Below are positions 56,809 through 64,000 of a DNA stretch of 64,000 nucleotides, in pieces. Source of the stretch: Gammaproteobacteria bacterium (GTDB lineage Bacteria; Pseudomonadota; Gammaproteobacteria; Steroidobacterales; GCA-2729495); NCBI GenBank assembly GCA_021773815.1, contig JAJFJS010000143.1, positions 1 to 64,000 of the forward strand, given 5' to 3'. The first letter of the stretch is position 1. Each line of letters opens with the position of its first letter. Made by a program: the position numbers and the translations under genes. A model generated the notes under the pieces. The model made no database searches and was not told where the DNA came from. It saw nothing but the letters and a program-made list of their open reading frames with translations.

Positions 56809-58161
56809 CTACAGGCCGTATGCAAGACGCAACAGCGTCATCGGATGCTCCGCCGTGACGCCGGCGACACCGCCGGCAATCTGGGCGCCCGCCATCGGGC
56901 AATCGCTGACGAAATGATCGGCGTCGGCCTGCTCGACCCGGCGCATGACCGGCCGGGCGATCTTGACCGACGCTGCGCGGAAACGCTTTTTCACCCCGTA
57001 GGTCCCGTCATGACCCGAGCAGCGCTCGATGGCCTCGACGGTCGTGCCCGGCACGAGCTCGAGCATCGCTTTGGTCCGCAACCCGATGTTCTGCACCCGC
57101 AGGTGGCAGGGTACCTGGTAGGCGACGCTGCCCAGCTCGGCAGCGAAATCCACGCTGAGTTGCCCGTCCTTGTGCCGGCGCAGCAGATAGTCGAACGGAT
57201 CGAAAAACGCATCGGCGACGGCCCGCACATCTTCGTCATCGGGAAACATCAGCGGCAATTCCTGCTTGAACATGAGCACGCAGGACGGCACCGGTGCGAC
57301 GATGTCCCAACCGCTGCGGACCCACTCGACGAGCGACGGAATATTCTCCTCCTTTGCTCGCGCGACCGATTCAAGATCGCCCAGCTCGAGCTTCGGCATG
57401 CCGCAACAGGCCTCGGACCGGCCGACCGCGACCGGGATTTCGTTGTGCTCGAATACGGCGACGAGATCCTCACAGATCTCGGGCGCGTTGCGATCACCGT
57501 AACAGGTCGTGTACAGCATGACGCGCCCTTGCGTACCGCCCGCGGCCTGCGCGCTGCGATCGACTTCATCCGGCCGTTCGGCAACGCTCGCGGACAGGCG
57601 CTTGCGCGCGGTCCGGGAATGATAAGCCGGCACCGGCGCCGACCGGTCGATGCCAAGCGTCTTCTCGAGCACGACGCGCCCGACAACCGTTCGGTTCACG
57701 GCATTGACGACACCGGAAACGACCGGAATCCCGGCCAGCGACCCGACGCGCTGCGTGTCGGACAGCAGTCGGTCACGCAACGGCGCGCCCTCGTTCCTGA
57801 AACGCTGCGCTTTGGCGCGCAGCATCAAGTGAGGGAAATCGACATTCCATTCGTGCGGAGGAACGTACGGACATTTCGACATGAAACACATGTCGCACAG
57901 ATAACACTCGTCGACGATATCCCAATAGACTTTCTTTGGTACGGCGTCGACTTCGCCGGTAGCCGATTCGTCGACGGCGTCGAACAGCGTCGGAAACGAG
58001 TTACACAGGTTGAAGCAACGCCTGCAACCATGACAAATATCGAACACGCGCTCGAGTTCGGTAACTAGCGCGGCCTCATCGTAGTACGCTTCTGACTGCC
58101 ATTCGATGGGATGGCGGGTCGGCGCTTCCAGGCTGCCTTCCCGCGCGCGGTCTTCGTTCAT
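56809..58161 (-). CDS. Heterodisulfide-reductase-like Fe-S oxidoreductase
   Basis: About 450 residues. The N-terminal half carries two 4Fe-4S motifs, CHGCRRCFNLCNSFP and CYLCDMCFMSKCPYVPP. The C-terminal half has two CCG-type cysteine-rich regions (ACCGMPKLELG and the CSGHDGTYG/CPMAGAQIAGG segments), as in GlpC and heterodisulfide reductase subunit B/D. It should pass electrons, probably to or from the rubrerythrin encoded 114 bp upstream, but the partner is not proven. The ATG at 58161 is preferred to one eleven codons earlier because it follows a GGGCGA site. The DUF3501 gene follows 3 bp downstream. Confidence 0.85.
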   Translation of the reverse strand: MNEDRAREGSLEAPTRHPIEWQSEAYYDEAALVTELERVFDICHGCRRCFNLCNSFPTLFDAVDESATGEVDAVPKKVYWDIVDECYLCDMCFMSKCPYVPPHEWNVDFPHLMLRAKAQRFRNEGAPLRDRLLSDTQRVGSLAGIPVVSGVVNAVNRTVVGRVVLEKTLGIDRSAPVPAYHSRTARKRLSASVAERPDEVDRSAQAAGGTQGRVMLYTTCYGDRNAPEICEDLVAVFEHNEIPVAVGRSEACCGMPKLELGDLESVARAKEENIPSLVEWVRSGWDIVAPVPSCVLMFKQELPLMFPDDEDVRAVADAFFDPFDYLLRRHKDGQLSVDFAAELGSVAYQVPCHLRVQNIGLRTKAMLELVPGTTVEAIERCSGHDGTYGVKKRFRAASVKIARPVMRRVEQADADHFVSDCPMAGAQIAGGVAGVTAEHPMTLLRLAYGL

Positions 58162-58275
58162 TGAGATATCGCCCTGCTCGCGGCACGGGCGCAAGGCGCG
58201 CGCACCGGGTTAAAAAAGCGGCCTGTGCGTCGCAACGCCGCAGGCCGCCTTCCTGTCAGCCGAATAACCGGTGGA

Positions 58276-58692
58276 TTAATCGAGCTGATCGAGCGCCTTC
58301 TGGAACCGATTCGCATGCGAACGCTCGGCCTTGCCCAGCGTTTCGAACCAGTCGGCAATCTCGTCGAAACCTTCGTCGCGGGCGGTCTTCGCCATACCCG
58401 GATACATGTCCGTGTACTCGTGCGTCTCGCCGGCGATCGCCGCTTTCAGATTAAGGCTGGTGCCGCCGATCGGCAGGCCGGTCGCCGGATCACCGACAAT
58501 TTCCAGGTACTCCAGATGACCGTGCGCATGTCCGGTTTCGCCTTCCGCGGTGGAACGAAAGACGACGGCCACATCGTTATAGCCTTCGATATCGGCCTTC
58601 GCCGCGAAATACAGGTAGCGTCGGTTTGCTTGTGATTCACCGGCAAATGCATCTTTCAGATTCTGCTCGGTCGAACTGCCCTTCAGGTCCAC
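58276..58692 (-). CDS. Rubrerythrin-family diiron protein without rubredoxin domain
   Basis: A 138-residue ferritin-like four-helix protein. The diiron ligands are visible: Glu19 ([11 protein letters not shown]), Glu52 with His55 ([10 protein letters not shown]), Glu89 and Glu92 ([12 protein letters not shown]), and Glu123 with His126 ([10 protein letters not shown]). The C-terminal rubredoxin FeCys4 domain of classic rubrerythrin is absent, so electrons must come from elsewhere, probably the Fe-S oxidoreductase next door. It should reduce hydrogen peroxide. The GTG start at 58692 has AAGGAG eight bases upstream. A strong promoter and an operator-like palindrome lie about 45-90 bp upstream. 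Confidence 0.93.
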   Translation of the reverse strand: MDLKGSSTEQNLKDAFAGESQANRRYLYFAAKADIEGYNDVAVVFRSTAEGETGHAHGHLEYLEIVGDPATGLPIGGTSLNLKAAIAGETHEYTDMYPGMAKTARDEGFDEIADWFETLGKAERSHANRFQKALDQLD

Positions 58693-58736
58693 TAGTGTTT
58701 CTCCTTAGCGTCAATGATGTTGGTTGCCATCTTTAC

Positions 58737-58779
58737 TTAGACTTAGTCTAAATATAGGCATGATCCGGAAGGCTGTCAA
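58737..58779 (-). promoter_or_regulatory. Rubrerythrin promoter with PerR/Fur-box-like operator
   Basis: On the minus strand -35 TTGACA (58774-58779) and -10 TATATT (58751-58756) are 17 bp apart. Sharing base 58751 with the -10 is the perfect 7-1-7 inverted repeat TTAGACTTAGTCTAA (plus strand, 58737-58751), which would cover the transcription start. The layout is that of a repressor site; the 7-1-7 form with TTA/TAA ends fits Fur-family PerR boxes. Confidence 0.78.
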
Positions 58780-58868
58780 CAACATTCCGGCCGGGCATTG
58801 TAACGACATTGACCGTCGCAGGCCCGCTGTGACACGCTACGCGACCAGTTAATGTTGCGGGAAATCAT

Positions 58869-59111
58869 GTGACGACGGCGAAGAAAAAAGCGACGGTGGA
58901 CCTCGAAAAGGCCATGCAGGAACTCGAGCAGGTCGTCGAACAACTCGAGAGCGGCGACCTGAGCCTCGACAAGTCGCTGAAACAATTCGAGAAAGGCGTC
59001 AAGCTGAGTCGTGACTGCCAGGCTGCGCTGACCGCCGTGGAACGCAAGGTTCAGGTGCTGATCGACGGCGAACTCACCGACATCGCCGCCGACGACCTCG
59101 AGGCCGGCTGA
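58869..59111 (+). CDS. xseB: Exodeoxyribonuclease VII small subunit
   Basis: An 80-residue acidic helical protein of the XseB family (TVDLEKAMQELEQVVEQLESGDLSLDKSLKQFEKGVKL then CQAAL), binding XseA to form the single-strand nuclease. It starts at GTG (58869); the overlapping ATG at 58867 is out of frame and followed by a stop. A GGGA lies about eight bases upstream. Unlike most gammaproteobacteria no ispA or dxs follows. A 146-bp gap with no visible gene ends at the convergent kinase gene. Confidence 0.93.
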   Translation: MTTAKKKATVDLEKAMQELEQVVEQLESGDLSLDKSLKQFEKGVKLSRDCQAALTAVERKVQVLIDGELTDIAADDLEAG

Positions 59112-59257
59112 CCCGCCGTCACCGCCAACGGTCCCGTCGGACCTGCGTTCAACCGGGACCAGGGGCTAAGGGCCTCGGCCGATCCCGTCCGGCCGGCGGT
59201 GCCGTGGCGCACCCGGCACAAGTCACCCGCCTCGTCCGAGCCTGACCGTAGCAGATG

Positions 59258-60547
59258 TTACTCGGTCTGCAGGCGCAGGATCAGCGAGCGCAGAAATACC
59301 TTGTTGAACCGGAGCTGGCACTCGGTCGAGACCTGTTCGAGCAACGTCGCGCTGACGCTCAGCACCGTCACGGCACTATCGGCCTTGATCGTCGACGTGC
59401 GTTTCGCATCGGCGATATAACTCGCTTCGCCGAAGCAGTCCCCGGCATCGAACGCACCGACGAGTTGACCGTCGGCCTCGATCATGACGCGACCAGCCAC
59501 GATGACGTAGAAACGGTCATCGATTTCACCTTCCCTGGCGATGGCCTCCCCGGCCGCAAACTCGCGCCACTCACTGGCGCGCAGCAATTCCCAGATTTCA
59601 GCCTGGGAAAAATCGTGGAAGAATCGCAGGCGGCGCAGCAGATCGAAATGCTCCTGATTGTCGATCCTCTCGTACTGCATCTGCAGCCCCTGGTATACCG
59701 TCGTCAGGGCAATGGCCAGTTCGCCGCCACTCGAGTATCGCTTGGCAGGGTCTTTCCGCAGGGCCGTCGCTACGATGTCCTCCAGTTCCTCGGGAACGTC
59801 CGCCCGGAGCGTGTGAATCGGCGCCGCGGTCGCGTAGATAATCTGGTTCAGTAGCCGCGTCAGCGTGCCGGCCCGGAACGGCCGAAACCCGGTCACCAGC
59901 TCGTACATCACGGCGCCCAGCGAGTACAGGTCCGACGACGTGGAGATCTCGGCAGACTTGATCTGCTCCGGCGACATATAGCTCGGCGAACCGGCAATGC
60001 CCTCGATCCGCGAGATGTCCGCATCCTTGAGGATCGCGATACCGAAATCAATAATGCGGACGTCGTTATCGGTCGTCAGCATGATGTTGCTCGGCTTGAT
60101 GTCGCGGTGGATGACGCCGCGCTTATGCGCGTAGTGCAGCGCCTTGGCGCACTTGTAGATAATTTTGACGACATCGTCGACGCGCAGCAGGTTGTCCGGG
60201 CGGCAATACACCTCGAGCGTTCGCGCGCCCTGGATATGTTCCATGACGACGTAATACTGGTCGTTCTCCTCGCCGGCATCGTAGATCGGCAGGATATTCG
60301 GGTGCTGCAGCATGCCCACCATGTGGGCCTCGTTGAAAAACATCTTGCGGGCGATCTTGGCCCGCTTCGGATCCTCATCGGGCTGAATGTCGTAGACCTT
60401 GATCGCAACGTCACGGCGAAAATACGGGTCGTGCGACAGGTAGACCGACCCGGTGCTGCCCTGCCCGATCTCATTGATGATCACGTATTTCCCGATCTTC
60501 TCGGGACACGTTCTGGTGATTATTTTTTCGGGTGCGGGCGAGACCAT
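59258..60547 (-). CDS. Ser/Thr protein kinase with C-terminal cyclic-nucleotide-binding domain
   Basis: About 429 residues and no membrane helix. The kinase domain (about 20-285) is complete: GQGSTGSV at 28-35, Lys50 (VAIKVYD), HRDIKPSN at 147-154, DFGIA at 167-171 and GSPSYMSPEQ. After a linker the Crp-type cNMP-binding domain (about 305-425) shows FAAGEAIAREGEIDDRFYVIVAGRV and the phosphate-binding-cassette region GDCFGEASYIADAKRTSTIKA. A cAMP- or cGMP-gated cytosolic kinase is inferred. The frame is open upstream into pgpA, but the ATG at 60547 avoids the overlap. It follows pgpA by 37 bp on the same strand. Confidence 0.9.
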   Translation of the reverse strand: MVSPAPEKIITRTCPEKIGKYVIINEIGQGSTGSVYLSHDPYFRRDVAIKVYDIQPDEDPKRAKIARKMFFNEAHMVGMLQHPNILPIYDAGEENDQYYVVMEHIQGARTLEVYCRPDNLLRVDDVVKIIYKCAKALHYAHKRGVIHRDIKPSNIMLTTDNDVRIIDFGIAILKDADISRIEGIAGSPSYMSPEQIKSAEISTSSDLYSLGAVMYELVTGFRPFRAGTLTRLLNQIIYATAAPIHTLRADVPEELEDIVATALRKDPAKRYSSGGELAIALTTVYQGLQMQYERIDNQEHFDLLRRLRFFHDFSQAEIWELLRASEWREFAAGEAIAREGEIDDRFYVIVAGRVMIEADGQLVGAFDAGDCFGEASYIADAKRTSTIKADSAVTVLSVSATLLEQVSTECQLRFNKVFLRSLILRLQTE

Positions 60548-60584
60548 CGGATGAGATATGAATAGAGAATGCTGGAGGTACGTT

Positions 60585-61082
60585 CTATAAGCCCGTAAAG
60601 AATCTCTGTAGAAGAAAGGTCGCCAGCGCCGCGTACGCGGCGGCACACACATCATCTAGCATAATGCCCAGCCCGCCGGACAGACTGTGATCCAGGTCGC
60701 GAATCGGCCAGGGCTTCCAGATGTCAAAGATGCGAAAGGCAACGAATGCGACGCCGAACCACAGCGGTTCGGGATACGCGACAGACAGCGTCAGCAACAT
60801 GCCGACAATCTCGTCCCAGACGATGCCGCCATGATCGTGCACGCCGAGCCGCCGGGCGCTTTCACCGCAGATCCAGATGCCCGCGACGAACAAAACCCCC
60901 GCGATGCCGAGCAACACGAGCGTGTCAACCGGCGCCCACCACCAGAACACCAGCACCGTCACAAGCGAACCCCAGGTACCCGGCGCCTTGGGCAACAGGC
61001 CGGCGCCCAGCCCGAATGCCAGCCAGTGCACCGGGTCACGCAGCACGGCCGAGACCAAACCGGTTGATATCTTGTCGTTCAT
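60585..61082 (-). CDS. pgpA: Phosphatidylglycerophosphatase A
   Basis: A 165-residue membrane phosphatase making phosphatidylglycerol. Family marks include GLGAGLLPKAPGTWGSLVTV, DHGGIVWDEIVGM, FRIFDIWKPWPIRDLD and GGLGIMLDDVCAA, with acidic metal-binding residues in the second and fourth. Three to four hydrophobic helices are present. The start at 61082 overlaps the thiL stop by 4 bp; the nusB-thiL-pgpA order is the standard gammaproteobacterial one. Confidence 0.95.
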   Translation of the reverse strand: MNDKISTGLVSAVLRDPVHWLAFGLGAGLLPKAPGTWGSLVTVLVFWWWAPVDTLVLLGIAGVLFVAGIWICGESARRLGVHDHGGIVWDEIVGMLLTLSVAYPEPLWFGVAFVAFRIFDIWKPWPIRDLDHSLSGGLGIMLDDVCAAAYAALATFLLQRFFTGL

Positions 61083-62023
61083 GGTCGCGCGGGGAAGTGT
61101 TCGAATCCGGCGCCGCCCGCGTCGCAGGGCCGCCCCTCCCAAAGCCAGGTGATCTCGCGTTCTGGTCGTGTCGCACCGATGCGGGTCACCTGACACGCCC
61201 ACCCGGCCGACCGCCGCACAAGCTCCGCCTCACACTCCGGCGGTATACAGAAACACAATTCGTAATCATCGCCGCCGGTTAACGCGAGCGCCAGCGCGTC
61301 GTCTGCGCCCACGGCATCGAGCGGCAGTTTGCCCAGCTCCAGCGTTGCGCCGAGTTCGCTGGCCGCCAGCAAGCGCGTCGTATCAACCGCCAGTCCGTCC
61401 GACACGTCGATCATCGCCGTCGCCAGGCCGCGCAGCCCCAGTCCTTCCGCAACCCGCGGCTCCGGGTAGGTAAACTTTTCGACCGCGTCCGCCGCGATGC
61501 CCGCCGTCGGCCCGCGCAGCACCCGCAGACCGGCCGCCGCCTGTCCCGGCACGCCCGTCACGTAGATCAGGTCACCGGCCCGCGCACCGCCACGACGTAT
61601 CGCTGCGCCCGGCGCGACGCAACCATGCACCGTGACAGTTACCGCGAGCGATCCGCGAACCGTATCGCCGCCGATCAGCGCGACACCATAACGTTCGGCG
61701 AGCGCGAAGAAACCATTGGCAAATGCATCGACCCAGTCCGGATCAACATCGGGCATCGTCAGTGACAACGTGCACCAGCGTGGCTCAGCGCCCATCGCGG
61801 CCAGGTCACTGAGATTGACAGCGAGACAGCGATGTCCGATGGCGTGCGCGGAGGTGCCGGGCAGAAAATGCGTGCCCTCGACAATGGTATCGGTGGCGAT
61901 GACGAGTTCGGTGTCAGAATCACAGCGCGTGACGGCGGCATCATCGCCGATGCCGAGCCGGATGTCGGCACGGTCGGCGACGCGACTGGCAAAAAAACGC
62001 TCGATCAGCGCAAATTCATCCAT
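61079..62023 (-). CDS. thiL: Thiamine-monophosphate kinase
   Basis: A 314-residue PurM-like kinase adding the second phosphate to thiamine monophosphate. The N-terminus MDEFALIERFFASRV and the metal-binding DIRLGIGDDAAV, TDTIVEGTHF, NLSDLAAMGAEPRW, IGGDTVRG and MIDVSDGLAVDTTRL motifs are all there, along with ALTGGDDYELCF near the C-terminus. It lies between nusB (10 bp away) and pgpA (4-bp overlap). Confidence 0.97.
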   Translation of the reverse strand: MDEFALIERFFASRVADRADIRLGIGDDAAVTRCDSDTELVIATDTIVEGTHFLPGTSAHAIGHRCLAVNLSDLAAMGAEPRWCTLSLTMPDVDPDWVDAFANGFFALAERYGVALIGGDTVRGSLAVTVTVHGCVAPGAAIRRGGARAGDLIYVTGVPGQAAAGLRVLRGPTAGIAADAVEKFTYPEPRVAEGLGLRGLATAMIDVSDGLAVDTTRLLAASELGATLELGKLPLDAVGADDALALALTGGDDYELCFCIPPECEAELVRRSAGWACQVTRIGATRPEREITWLWEGRPCDAGGAGFEHFPARP

Positions 62024-62033
62024 GCTGGGCGCC

Positions 62034-62474
62034 TCATCGCAGGGATTTCGATGCCCGGTCCAGTACCGCGTTGATGTAGCGGTAACTGTCCTGACCGCCG
62101 AACTCCTTGGCCAGTTCGACGGCCTCGTCGATGATCACGGAGGCCGGGACGTCGGCCTGCGACAGCAGCTCGGACACCCCGACCCACAAGACCGCGTGTT
62201 CGATCGGATCGAGCTGGACAATCGGACGATCCAGCAGTGCATCGATCGTCGTATCGAGAAATTCCGTCCGGGCGAGGACATCGGTGAGCACGGCGCGGAA
62301 ATAGTCCGCATCGATTGCGGCGAATTCCCGGTAGGTCGAAAATTGCTCGCACAACTCATCGATGTCGTGACCACCGATCTGGCGCTGGTACAGCGCCTGC
62401 AGCAGCAAGCGGCGGGCGCCGTGCCGCCCGCGTCTCTTTTTCATTGCAGCGGTCTCCGCGGAGCCGGCCGGCAA
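62034..62474 (-). CDS. nusB: Transcription antitermination protein NusB
   Basis: A 146-residue all-helical RNA-binding protein that with NusE/S10 binds boxA of rRNA leader transcripts. The Arg-rich N-terminus (KRRGRHGARRLLLQALYQRQI) and the C-terminal VIIDEAVELAKEFGGQDSYRYINAVLDRA are diagnostic. A 100-bp spacer separates it from ribH, and thiL follows 10 bp downstream. Confidence 0.96.
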   Translation of the reverse strand: MPAGSAETAAMKKRRGRHGARRLLLQALYQRQIGGHDIDELCEQFSTYREFAAIDADYFRAVLTDVLARTEFLDTTIDALLDRPIVQLDPIEHAVLWVGVSELLSQADVPASVIIDEAVELAKEFGGQDSYRYINAVLDRASKSLR

Positions 62475-62574
62475 TCGATCGATGCCCGCACCGCGGCGAA
62501 GGGGCAGGCGCGCGGTTGGTTATCCGCCGTTCTATTTGTGTCCTGCACGCGCCTTAATCGTGATCGAACGGGCA

Positions 62575-63057
62575 CTAGCCGCCGATCTGCTGCAAAACGC
62601 TGATCATCTCGATCGTCGCCATCGCGGCATCGGCACCCTTGTTGCCCGCCTTGGTGCCGGACCGCTCGATCGCCTGCTCGATCGTGTCACAGGTCAGGAC
62701 GCCGAAGCCGATCGGCAGGTCGAAATCGATCGAGACGCGGTTCAGACCGCTCGCACATTCACTGCAGACGTAGTCGAAATGCGGGGTCGCGCCCCGAATG
62801 ACGACACCCAGCGCCACGATGCCGTCGATTTGTCGCGTCGCGGCCAGTCGCCGCGCGGCCAGCGGCAACTCATAGGCCCCCGGCACCCGCACGACCTGCA
62901 GTTGTGCATCATCGGCGCCATGGCGCCGGAGTGCATCGATCGCGCCGGAGACGAGGTGCTCAACAATACTCTCGTTGAAACGCGCAGCGATAATCGCGAT
63001 GCGTTCATCGCGGATGATGAGTTGGCCTTCAATGGTTCGCATATTCTCGTCCGGCAT
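62575..63057 (-). CDS. ribH: 6,7-dimethyl-8-ribityllumazine synthase
   Basis: A 160-residue enzyme joining the ribityl-aminouracil and DHBP to form lumazine, the penultimate riboflavin step; it assembles into pentamers or capsids. Signatures are IIAARFNESIVEHLVSGAIDAL, RVPGAYELPLAARRLA, ALGVVIRGATPHFDYVC (catalytic His in the last) and GFGVLTCDTIEQAIERSGTKAGNKGADAA. The ATG at 63057 is followed by a second in-frame ATG five codons on, which has GGACGAG upstream and may be used. It lies 36 bp after the ribBA-type gene. Confidence 0.96.
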   Translation of the reverse strand: MPDENMRTIEGQLIIRDERIAIIAARFNESIVEHLVSGAIDALRRHGADDAQLQVVRVPGAYELPLAARRLAATRQIDGIVALGVVIRGATPHFDYVCSECASGLNRVSIDFDLPIGFGVLTCDTIEQAIERSGTKAGNKGADAAMATIEMISVLQQIGG

Positions 63058-63093
63058 GTTTTCTTGTTCCGTTGTCGGCCTCGCGGCGGCGGA

Positions 63094-64000
63094 TCAACCG
63101 AGATCGTCGACGTACTCGACGATCTCGAGACCGAAACCGGAGATGCCGTGCATCTGCTTCGGCGCACTCAACACCCGCATCTGGGTCACGCCCAGGTTAC
63201 GCAATATCTGCGCGCCGGTGCCGTAGGTTCGTAATATCGCGGCACCGGCCGAGCGCTCCGCCGGCACGTCCGGCAGCGACTCTCCGGACAGCGCGCCGAT
63301 TTCGGCGGCCAAATGGCTGGGCGACTCGTCATAGCGCAGGATCACGACGACGCCGTGACCCTCATCGCTGATCCGGCGCAACGCCGAGCGCAGCGGCCAG
63401 CCCAGGCGCGGATGCTGGATACCGACGACGTCACCGAGCGTGTCCTGCAAGTGCACGCGCACCAGCGGGGGCTTGGTGCTGTTCGACAGGTCACCGCGAA
63501 TCAACGCCAGGTGCACATTACGATTCACGTGGTCCTCGTAACAGACTAGGTCAAAGTCGCCGAATTCGGTGGCGACCGTCTGCCGGGATATCGGCTCGAC
63601 CGATTCTTCGTTCTGGATACGATAACGAATCAGATCCGCGATACTGCCCATGCGCAGTCCATGCTCCCGCGCAAATACCTCGAGTTGCGGGCGGCGCGCC
63701 ATCGTACCGTCTTCGTTCAGGATCTCGACGATCATCGCAGCGGGTTCGAACCCGGCCAACCGCGCAAGATCACAGCCGGCCTCGGTGTGTCCGGCGCGCG
63801 TCAGGACACCGCCCGGCTGGGCCATCAGCGGGAACACGTGGCCGGGCTGGCGAAGATCGCGCGGCATCGCGTCCGGCGCCACCGCGACACGCACCGTACA
63901 CGCCCGGTCATGGGCGGAAATGCCGGTCGTAATGCCTTCGGCGGCCTCGATGGACACCGTGAAATTGGTCGTCTGGTTCTCGTAGGTATCCGAAACCATC
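63094..64000 (-). CDS. ribBA: RibB-type DHBP synthase fused to a degenerate GTP cyclohydrolase II domain (partial)
   Basis: The N-terminus is cut by the right edge; about 302 residues are visible. The DHBP synthase part (GITTGISAHDRACTVRVAVA, RQPGHVFPLMAQPGGVLTRAGHTEA) makes dihydroxybutanone phosphate from ribulose-5-phosphate. The C-terminal RibA-like half has lost the zinc site: the positions of the family's three Cys (ECLTGD and RCDCG) read QDTLGD and HPRLG. So GTP cyclohydrolase II activity is unlikely here, and a separate RibA elsewhere is expected. Such RibB-RibA' fusions occur in many proteobacteria. It is followed by ribH. Confidence 0.92.
   Translation of the reverse strand, partial: MVSDTYENQTTNFTVSIEAAEGITTGISAHDRACTVRVAVAPDAMPRDLRQPGHVFPLMAQPGGVLTRAGHTEAGCDLARLAGFEPAAMIVEILNEDGTMARRPQLEVFAREHGLRMGSIADLIRYRIQNEESVEPISRQTVATEFGDFDLVCYEDHVNRNVHLALIRGDLSNSTKPPLVRVHLQDTLGDVVGIQHPRLGWPLRSALRRISDEGHGVVVILRYDESPSHLAAEIGALSGESLPDVPAERSAGAAILRTYGTGAQILRNLGVTQMRVLSAPKQMHGISGFGLEIVEYVDDLG

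Overview
The window looks like chromosomal DNA of a free-living, non-enteric gammaproteobacterium. The evidence is gene order: tig-clpP-clpX-lon-hupB-ppiD, aroC-asd-fimV-truA-accD-folC-dedD-cvpA-purF, ribBA-ribH-nusB-thiL-pgpA, parE-parC, and efp with its beta-lysylation enzymes epmA and epmB. FimV and a FimX-type protein point to polar type IV pili, as in Pseudomonas, Xanthomonas or Chromatiales-like bacteria. The species is not identifiable from the sequence alone. Most of the window is GC-rich, but the first ~4 kb is visibly AT-richer.

Layout. (1) 1-11.1 kb, all minus strand: the end of a surface-polysaccharide locus (HisF/HisH paralogues of the Wbu type, a Wzx-type flippase, a Wzz-type chain-length protein, a very large SLBB-domain export protein, Pgi, a nucleotide-sugar epimerase and a UDP-HexNAc dehydrogenase). 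The locus continues beyond the left edge. (2) 11.2-17.1 kb: NhaB, DnaQ, RnhA, a YafS-like methyltransferase, FabI and a dicarboxylate/amino-acid symporter. (3) 17.1-26.1 kb: the protein quality-control block ppiD, tRNA-Asp, tRNA-Val, hupB, lon, clpX, clpP, tig. (4) 26.1-27.3 kb: five minus-strand tRNA genes (Leu, Lys, His, Arg, Pro) with two palindromic repeat elements and a tandem duplication carrying the 3' end of tRNA-Lys. (5) 27.4-29.7 kb: folD, a periplasmic cyclophilin and lpxH, then (30-43 kb) a receiver-kinase fusion, purF, cvpA, dedD, folC, accD, truA, fimV, asd, aroC and prmB. (6) 43-47 kb: psd, epmA, efp, epmB. (7) 47-51.7 kb: a FimX-like protein with degenerate catalytic motifs, followed by a second FimV-like protein. 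(8) 51.7-56.1 kb: parC and parE. (9) 56.2-58.7 kb: an operon of rubrerythrin, an Fe-S oxidoreductase and a DUF3501 protein. (10) 58.9-64 kb: xseB, a kinase with a cyclic-nucleotide-binding domain, pgpA, thiL, nusB, ribH and a RibBA-type protein cut by the right edge.

The parts most worth following up are four. The rubrerythrin operon has a near-consensus promoter whose -10 abuts a 15-bp 7-1-7 inverted repeat shaped like a PerR/Fur box. The fimX-like gene is preceded by four ACATAAT direct repeats about two helical turns apart and is followed by a novel-looking FimV paralogue. The tRNA-Lys tail duplication resembles the rtT repeats of E. coli tyrT. Two eukaryotic-type kinases carry unusual sensory domains: a degenerate receiver in one and a cNMP-binding domain in the other. 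No CRISPR array, rRNA, transposase or prophage was seen.
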